Below are positions 31,237 through 35,673 of a DNA stretch of 35,673 nt, in pieces. Each line of letters starts with the position of its first letter. The first letter of the stretch is position 1. The stretch is taken from assembly GCA_045576235.1 (NCBI GenBank), contig JAZNGA010000050.1, positions 1 through 35,673 of the forward strand, written 5' to 3'. The position numbers were made by a program, and so were the translations under genes. The notes under the pieces were generated by a model. It had not been told where the DNA came from. It did no database searches and was given only the letters and a program-made list of their open reading frames with translations. This DNA is from SIG437 sp045576235 (GTDB taxonomy: Bacteria > Bacillota > Clostridia > UBA1381 > UBA9506).

Positions 31237-31905
31237 TTAAATCTTATATGCCTTTTCTGTCTGAATTGCAATAATTATTCCATTTGCATCAGAGGTTGCT
31301 CCGAATTCTTTGTTGACATCTTCCATAATCTGCGCGCTCGTTTTAAGAGGCGCAAGAATACAAAGAATTTCTCGCTCACCGTCAATATCTGTTTTTTTCA
31401 CATCTGCAAACTGCTCAAAGGCAGCAAGTCTGCCCTTAATAACAGTTCCGCCTGTTGCCCCTGCTTTTCTTGCGACCTGCATCACATCATCGCAGTAGCC
31501 TTCATTAACTGAAATAATAATCAAATTATTGTGATGTTCATTTTTCATAGAACCATTTCCTCTTTCCGAAATTTTATCATTATTAAAGCTCAACATTTCT
31601 GTCAGAATTCTGCTTGCGGCGGATGTTTTCATAATTATCATAAGACCGCCATATTTAGAGTGGCTTTCAAAGGTCGTTCCAAAGTTTGCCATCATATCCT
31701 TGACTACGCTTTCAGCTCCAAGGCTTATAACTATATCCTTATCCCTGTGTCCAAGACCAAAAATATCCATCATCTCTGTCGGGGCTGTTCCCAGTCCGAC
31801 ACATTGAAAATTGACTTTTATATTTATGTTTTCCAACTCTTTAATGAGCTTTTGCCCTTTATCTCGCTCGACTATTGACAAAAGTACCATAGGTCGTTTA
31901 CTCAT
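31237..31905 (-). CDS. Two-domain P-II-like regulatory protein
   Basis: A 222-residue cytoplasmic protein that appears to be two P-II-like domains in tandem (about 1-108 and 125-222). The second has the clearest signature, VARKAGATGGTVIKGR, followed by EREILCILAP; the first has QCVGLGTAPTEMMDIFGLG. P-II proteins sense nucleotides or small molecules and control transporters by direct contact. ATG at 31905 follows GAGGAGG and overlaps the DUF1538 stop by 8 bases, giving translational coupling. That supports a transporter-regulator pair. No canonical T-loop tyrosine motif is obvious. Confidence 0.75.
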   Translation of the reverse strand: MSKRPMVLLSIVERDKGQKLIKELENINIKVNFQCVGLGTAPTEMMDIFGLGHRDKDIVISLGAESVVKDMMANFGTTFESHSKYGGLMIIMKTSAASRILTEMLSFNNDKISERGNGSMKNEHHNNLIIISVNEGYCDDVMQVARKAGATGGTVIKGRLAAFEQFADVKKTDIDGEREILCILAPLKTSAQIMEDVNKEFGATSDANGIIIAIQTEKAYKI

Positions 31906-33427
31906 AAAGGTTTTCCTCCTCATCAAAGAATAATATATCGTCTTCTATCATGCTGATTTCGGTGTGGAGCTTTTTAATCATCCTGATGTGTTTTCTTCTT
32001 TCATAGAAACCAAGAACCTGAATTGTGATAAGAGGCGCCATTGCAATCAGCGCAACAATTCCAAAAGCATCGGTCATAACATTTCCGCCAAGGGCTTCAC
32101 ACGCACCAACAGCAAAAGGAAGCATAAATGTTGATGTCATAGGTCCGCTCGCAACTCCGCCTGAGTCAAAAGCAATACCTGTGTAAATCGTCGGCACAAA
32201 AAAGCTGATAGTAAGCGATGAGGCATAACCAAATATCAAAAACGGAATGATTGAAATTCCCGTCAGAATTCTCAGCATCGAAACTCCCACAGAAACAGAA
32301 ACACCAATCGAAAGTGCAACAGCCACTGCCCTTTGCGAAATTGCACCGTTTGTTATTTCACTCACCTGTCTTTTCAGCGAATGAACTGCAGGCTCGGCAG
32401 AAACAACAAAATAGCCCATAAGCATTCCTATCGGAACAATCGCGCTACTAAAGGAGCTTTTTGATATCATCGCTCCAATCAATCTTCCGGCAGGCATAAA
32501 TCCGACATTTGCCCCTGTTAAAAAAAGCACCAGACCAATGTATGTATAGAAAAAGCCGACCGACATTTTCAAAACATTATGTATGTGGAATTTTTTAGTG
32601 ATAATCTGAAATATAACAAAAAGAAAAACAATTGGAACAAAGGCAATCAATATTTCCTTTGCATATATGGGAAGTGCGTGAACAAACTGCCCGAATGCAT
32701 CAACAGTTGTCTTCACATTTGCTATTTCATAGCCCGAGGTTGCAGGGTGTGGCTTGAAAAAAATGCTCAACAATAGCACCGAAACAACAGGTCCGATGCT
32801 GCACAGGGCAACAAGACCGAAACTGTGCTCGCCTGTGTGTCTTCCTTTTTTGTTTGCAGCAAGTCCTGCACCAAGCGCCATTATAAACGGAACTGTGATA
32901 GGTCCCGTTGTCACTCCGCCCGAATCAAAGGCTGTCGCCACAAATTCCTTCGGAGCAAAAAAGGTCACCCCTATAATTAGAGCATAAAATATTATTAATA
33001 AAGTTTTTAAAGATAACTCTTTTTTATTTCTGATAAGAGAAACACACAGAAAAATTCCAACGCCTATTCCCACGCAAACAATCAATATTATATTGGGAAT
33101 TGTAGGCACCTGCTCTGCTAAAACCTGCAAATCAGGCTCGGAGACAGTGATAAAAAAACCAAGAACAAAGCATATGATGAGCGGAATTATTAATTTTCTG
33201 TTTTTGCTCAAGGATTTACCGATTCCATCTCCCAACGGTTCCATAGAAATCCCTGAGCCGACAGTAAAAAAACTCATTCCCATAATAAGCATAACCGTTC
33301 CTAAAAAAAACATCACAAGAGCACCAGCGTCAAGCGGAATACAAGTTATAGAAAGCAAGAGAACTATCAATGCAATCGGCATGACAGAGGTGAATGCCTC
33401 TTTAATTGACGAAAAAATATGTGCCAT
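31898..33427 (-). CDS. DUF1538 membrane protein with two internal repeats
   Basis: A 509-residue polytopic membrane protein with about 12 or more hydrophobic segments. It is an internal duplication: AFDSGGVTTGPITVPF (166-181) recurs as AFDSGGVASGPMTSTF (419-434), and SEPD near 96 recurs as SAEPA near 344. Such paired helical repeats are typical of transporters, with the GG-V-GP segments as a likely substrate or ion path. DUF1538 has no assigned substrate that I know. It has its own strong promoter, and the P-II-like gene overlaps its end. Confidence 0.88.
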   Translation of the reverse strand: MAHIFSSIKEAFTSVMPIALIVLLLSITCIPLDAGALVMFFLGTVMLIMGMSFFTVGSGISMEPLGDGIGKSLSKNRKLIIPLIICFVLGFFITVSEPDLQVLAEQVPTIPNIILIVCVGIGVGIFLCVSLIRNKKELSLKTLLIIFYALIIGVTFFAPKEFVATAFDSGGVTTGPITVPFIMALGAGLAANKKGRHTGEHSFGLVALCSIGPVVSVLLLSIFFKPHPATSGYEIANVKTTVDAFGQFVHALPIYAKEILIAFVPIVFLFVIFQIITKKFHIHNVLKMSVGFFYTYIGLVLFLTGANVGFMPAGRLIGAMISKSSFSSAIVPIGMLMGYFVVSAEPAVHSLKRQVSEITNGAISQRAVAVALSIGVSVSVGVSMLRILTGISIIPFLIFGYASSLTISFFVPTIYTGIAFDSGGVASGPMTSTFMLPFAVGACEALGGNVMTDAFGIVALIAMAPLITIQVLGFYERRKHIRMIKKLHTEISMIEDDILFFDEEENLYE

Positions 33428-33487
33428 TTTATATTACCTCTAAAAAATTAAAATTCTCATCATTTCAAATTTATCAATCTTTAAAAT

Positions 33488-33516
33488 ATTGTATCATAAG
33501 TCTTTCAGAAAATCAA
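33488..33516 (-). promoter_or_regulatory. Sigma-A promoter of the DUF1538/P-II operon
   Basis: On the minus strand TTGATT (33511-33516) and TACAAT (33488-33493), 17-base spacer. The leader is about 55 bases and the ribosome site is AGAGG. Confidence 0.82.
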
Positions 33517-33617
33517 CAGAAATAGGCATAAAATATATGCTTCAAACCATAAAGACAACAAAAAAACTCCGCATACATCAAGTGAAGTGAACCCCAAAGT
33601 TTAGACAAAATTAAATA

Positions 33618-34460
33618 TTAACTTGCTTGTGAATGAGTTCGGTATTGTACCGGGCTCATTCCTTTTAGTTTCATAGAAATTCTTTCGTTGTTGTAGTAAT
33701 CAATATATTTTCTTAATTCATCAATGAAAGCGTTAACGCTTTCAAATTTTTCGCCATAAAACATTTCAACCTTTAATCTGCCGAAGAAGTTTTCCATAGC
33801 TCCGTTATCCATACAATTTCCTTTTCTAGACATACTTTGCATAATGTTATGCTCTTTGAGCAATCGTTGATATTCTGCATGTTGATATTGCCAACCTTGG
33901 TCTGAATGAAATAACGGTGTTGCATCAGCAGGTAGCTTGGCAAATAAACCATTCAACATTTCTCTCACTTGTTCCAAATTAGGACTTAATGAAATAGAAT
34001 ATGATATGATTTCTCTGTTGTATAAATCCATAACAGGCGAAAGATATACTTTGTCATCACACACCTTAAATTCAGTTACATCTGTTGTTAGTTTTTCAAA
34101 AGGGTTTGCTGCATAAAAATCTCTTTCAAGCAAGTTAGCTGCTATTTTGCCAACTTCTCCTTTGTATGAGTGGTATTTACCATTCTTTCTTTGTTTTCCT
34201 TTTATGCCAAGTTCTTTCATCAACTTTAATACAGTTTTATGGTTAATACAATATCCTTTTGCTTTTAACAATGATGTAAGTCTACGATAACCATATCTTC
34301 CTTTGTTTTTGTTAAATAACTCTAAAATATCAGTTTTCTCGCATTCATATTTATCAACATCTTTTTGTTTTAGGCAATAGTAGAATGTACTTCTTGCAAT
34401 GCCTGATAGTTTAAGTAAATCTTTTAGCGGATAATTAGACCTTAGTTCAGCGACAATCAA
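33618..34460 (-). CDS. IS3-family transposase OrfB (DDE integrase)
   Basis: A 280-residue DDE transposase with an HTH_21-like start (KGRYGYRRLTSLLKAKG) and a catalytic core: D127 in TTDVTEF, D187 in HSDQGWQYQ, and E223 in MENFFGRLK. The D-35-E spacing is canonical. It begins with TTG overlapping the end of orfA by four bases, so it is either translationally coupled or made as an OrfAB fusion through a -1 frameshift at the nearby C-AAA-AAG. All catalytic residues are present, so it should be active. Confidence 0.95.
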   Translation of the reverse strand: MIVAELRSNYPLKDLLKLSGIARSTFYYCLKQKDVDKYECEKTDILELFNKNKGRYGYRRLTSLLKAKGYCINHKTVLKLMKELGIKGKQRKNGKYHSYKGEVGKIAANLLERDFYAANPFEKLTTDVTEFKVCDDKVYLSPVMDLYNREIISYSISLSPNLEQVREMLNGLFAKLPADATPLFHSDQGWQYQHAEYQRLLKEHNIMQSMSRKGNCMDNGAMENFFGRLKVEMFYGEKFESVNAFIDELRKYIDYYNNERISMKLKGMSPVQYRTHSQAS

Positions 34461-34837
34461 CGCTTTTTGCCGTTCTTTCGCTCTTCCGCAAGAACTAAGG
34501 CACTCAGTTTTTTTAAGTATTCTATCTCCATTTTGAGTCTTTGGTTCTCTGCGATTAAATCTTCCTCAACCTTTTTGTCAAGCTTTGGAGGGCGACCTCG
34601 TTTACCACTTGTATTGTTTTTGCCTCTACGTTCTTTCATAAGACCTTCGGCTCCTTCTTCTAAGAATCTGCGTTCCCACCGTTGTATGGTATGGACTGCT
34701 CCTCCAAGTTTTGGATCACCTATGTCATACTTTCTCGCAGTTTCACAATACCCCAAATGATGCTCTCGCATATCCATTATAACAGATATTTTGAATTCTG
34801 CACTATATTTTTTGTTTTTGCTTCCTCTTTTTCTCAT
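34457..34837 (-). CDS. IS3-family OrfA (helix-turn-helix)
   Basis: A 126-residue DNA-binding subunit of the transposase, with a helix-turn-helix (KKYSAEFKISVIMDMREHH, then YCETARKYDI) and a C-terminal leucine-zipper-like segment (LIAENQRLKMEIEYLKKLSA). ATG at 34837 follows GGAGGTG. It overlaps orfB by four bases near an A run suited to programmed frameshifting. Confidence 0.93.
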   Translation of the reverse strand: MRKRGSKNKKYSAEFKISVIMDMREHHLGYCETARKYDIGDPKLGGAVHTIQRWERRFLEEGAEGLMKERRGKNNTSGKRGRPPKLDKKVEEDLIAENQRLKMEIEYLKKLSALVLAEERKNGKKR

Positions 34838-34918
34838 AAAAATATGCACCTCCAAAAGTGTCTAACTTTTGGGGTGCATATCATTTCCGTTTCTGCCTTT
34901 TATCTTTTTTAAAAGGGT

Positions 34919-34943
34919 GAACGCCGCACATTGTGCGGCGTTC
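34919..34943. repeat. GC-rich perfect hairpin beside the IS3 element
   Basis: GAACGCCGCACA (34919-34930) is the exact inverse complement of TGTGCGGCGTTC (34932-34943). It sits 41 bases outside the IS right end in otherwise AT-rich DNA. No clear T run follows on either strand, so it may be a terminator or an intergenic palindrome. Confidence 0.55.
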
Positions 34944-34975
34944 GGTTTGTGTAGCAACATGTCAGAGCCTGCAAA

Positions 34976-35007
34976 TTAAAAAAGTGCATTAACAAAAGTT
35001 AATGCAC
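34976..35007 (-). terminator. Terminator of the putative small RNA
   Basis: On the minus strand GTGCATTAAC, TTTT loop, GTTAATGCAC (34984-35007), then a run of T (A on plus at 34978-34983). Confidence 0.88.
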
Positions 35008-35148
35008 CGAAAAATGCATAACTCTTTTTTGTTGCGACACAAACTTCACTATTGGCAATAATAACCGTATGCGAAACAGAGTATGCATTTTTACCAAAAG
35101 GCAAAAAAATACATACAATTATTATTGCTATATAAAGTTTATGTCGCA
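34976..35148 (-). ncRNA. Putative rod-shaped small RNA
   Basis: A promoter at 35154-35182 and a terminator at 34976-35007 define a minus-strand transcript of about 170 nt. Its 5' end (35135-35149) pairs over 15 bases with 35032-35046 (AAGTTTATGTCGCAA with TTGCGACACAAACTT, one G-U type wobble). Inside, TTATTATTGC (35119-35128) pairs with GCAATAATAA (35055-35064), giving a long rod with an internal bubble. The size and rod-with-bubble layout recall 6S RNA, but I do not recognise the 6S consensus. A 91-codon frame here begins upstream of the promoter and has no ribosome site. Confidence 0.5.
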
Positions 35149-35153
35149 AGCCT

Positions 35154-35182
35154 ATATTACCATATAATAGTCTAAATGTCAA
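35154..35182 (-). promoter_or_regulatory. Promoter of the putative small RNA
   Basis: On the minus strand consensus TTGACA (35177-35182) and TAATAT (35154-35159), 17-base spacer. No start codon with a ribosome site follows. Confidence 0.78.
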
Positions 35183-35216
35183 CAGGTCGAGTACATCTTT
35201 TTTAAATTGGTGGTGA

Positions 35217-35245
35217 TTGTAATTTGATGTTGGATGTGGTATAAT
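35217..35245 (+). promoter_or_regulatory. Possible promoter reading into the tandem structured repeats
   Basis: TTGTAA (35217-35222) and an extended TG-G-TATAAT (35237-35245) with a 17-base spacer. The -10 overlaps the first stem of repeat copy 1, so the transcript would lack the 5' arm of that stem. Copy 2 repeats the TATAAT but not the -35. Confidence 0.45.
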
Positions 35246-35375
35246 TGACACATATGGGATTTTATTTTATAAAATCCCTAAAGCCTTTCGGCTTTTTGCG
35301 GTCTATGACCGCTGTGTCAATTGACGGCGTCGTAAAAATGTCCTTGCAAGCAAACATTTTTACTCCTGGTAGAAT
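35240..35375. repeat. Structured tandem element, copy 1
   Basis: An outer stem ATTGACACA/TGTGTCAAT (35244-35252 with 35313-35321) encloses three hairpins: GGGATTTTA/TAAAATCCC (35256-35278), AAAGCC/GGCTTT (35280-35295) and GCGGTC/GACCGC (35298-35312). Then come the word TGACGGCGTCG and a fifth hairpin AAAAATGT/ACATTTTT (35334-35361), ending CTCCTGGTA. On the minus strand the end reads AGGAG-5-ATG and opens a 31-codon frame. I do not recognise the family. Confidence 0.65.
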
Positions 35376-35400
35376 TGGCATCTAAATCGTGCACGAATTT

Positions 35401-35537
35401 TATAATTGACACATACAGAATTTTATTACATAAAATTCTTAAGAGCTGTCGCTCTTTTGTGCTCGGTTGAACACTGTGTCAATTGACGGCGTCGCAAAAA
35501 TGCCCTTGCAAGCAAGCATTTTTACTCCTGGTAAAAT
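35401..35537. repeat. Structured tandem element, copy 2
   Basis: It lies 161 bases after copy 1 and has the same plan. The outer stem, TGACGGCGTCG and CTCCTGGTA words are identical. The inner hairpins differ in sequence but keep pairing: AGAATTTTA/TAAAATTCT, AGAGC/GCTCT, GTG/CAC (shortened) and AAAAATGC/GCATTTTT. On the minus strand AGGAG-5-ATG is again present, opening a 26-codon frame. Double changes on both sides of stems indicate selection or origin by a structured RNA/DNA element. Confidence 0.65.
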
Positions 35538-35673
35538 GAGTTTGCAGAGCAAACTCAATGAATAGTGAAAAATGAATAATGAAGAATTAAGGAACAAAAA
35601 TATCGAGCAATCGAAGATTGTATATCGACAAAAATGCAGATTTCGACTTAGGACAACGCAGATTTTTTTGATA
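35538..35673. other. End of window: small hairpin and degenerate GAATAGTGA-like tract
   Basis: A hairpin GAGTTTGC/GCAAACTC (35538-35556) is followed by a low-complexity tract built from words like GAATAGTGAA, GAATAATGAA and GAATTAAGG (35559-35592). Similar tracts occur at 30341-30372 (reverse strand) and at the stop of the DUF378 gene. No gene is visible before the window ends. Confidence 0.5.

Larger units (their letters stand above)
33588..34878 (-). mobile_element. IS3-family insertion sequence
   Basis: A complete element of about 1.29 kb with orfA and orfB on the minus strand. Terminal inverted repeats are TGAACCCCAAAGTTTAGACA at the left and TGCACCCCAAAAGTTAGACA (reverse complement of the right end), 17 of 20 matching and ending in TG/CA as usual for IS3. 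No matching 3-5 base target duplication flanks it (AAG left, TAT right), so the insertion may be old or rearranged. Confidence 0.9.

Noticed and set aside
33585..34881. Target-site duplication of the IS3 element
   Set aside because: The bases flanking the two inverted repeats do not match at 3, 4 or 5 bases.
34976..35251. 91-codon minus-strand frame over the putative small RNA
   Set aside because: It begins upstream of the promoter, has no ribosome site, and its composition follows the inverted repeats; the RNA interpretation explains the region better.

Overview
The window looks like chromosome from an AT-rich, spore-forming member of the Clostridia (Bacillota). The evidence is strong Shine-Dalgarno sites, canonical sigma-A promoters, the spmA-spmB spore-maturation pair, a YlmC/YmxH-type PRC-barrel protein, and the rpsF-ssb-rpsR and der-plsY-gpsA gene orders. 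I cannot name a genus or species from the sequence.

Layout. (1) 1-6405: a plus-strand carbohydrate/lipid cluster with two tandem Gfo/Idh/MocA oxidoreductases, a NagB-like sugar-phosphate deaminase, and two tandem neutral-ceramidase-like metal hydrolases. (2) 6406-15827: a minus-strand housekeeping run, yceD-rpmF-(terminator)-DUF512 radical SAM-der-plsY-gpsA-ftsY-UPF0182, for ribosome, membrane lipid and protein-targeting functions. It is divergent from (3) 15888-17087, the rpsF-ssb-rpsR operon. (4) 17097-25116: a flavin reductase-like protein, aroK-spmA-spmB, a P-loop ATPase, DUF378, a degenerate AraD-family protein, the PRC-barrel protein, and clpB with a ribbon-helix-helix partner gene. (5) 25274-25890: tRNAs Val, Asp, Phe, Gly and Cys.

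(6) 25890-31205 is accessory DNA next to the tRNA genes. It holds a tightly overlapping three-gene operon: a DUF4116-repeat protein, a MoxR-type AAA+ ATPase, and a DUF2201-like metallopeptidase-VWA protein. An AGCTAAATT repeat array, a small XRE repressor with an operator but almost no divergent gene, and a DUF486 membrane protein follow. The operon is the best candidate for an uncharacterised system here. (7) 31237-33516: a two-repeat DUF1538 membrane protein translationally coupled to a two-domain P-II-like protein, reading as a transporter plus regulator. (8) 33588-34878: an intact IS3-family element.

(9) 34879-35673 has no convincing protein gene but is dense in structure. There is a minus-strand small RNA of about 170 nt with its own promoter and terminator and a long rod-like fold, then two tandem copies of a multi-hairpin element whose differences preserve most stems. 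These, the cloverleaf-like element at 6430-6500 and the AGCTAAATT array are the main non-coding signals. Functions are assigned from motifs and remembered family features only; no database search was run.
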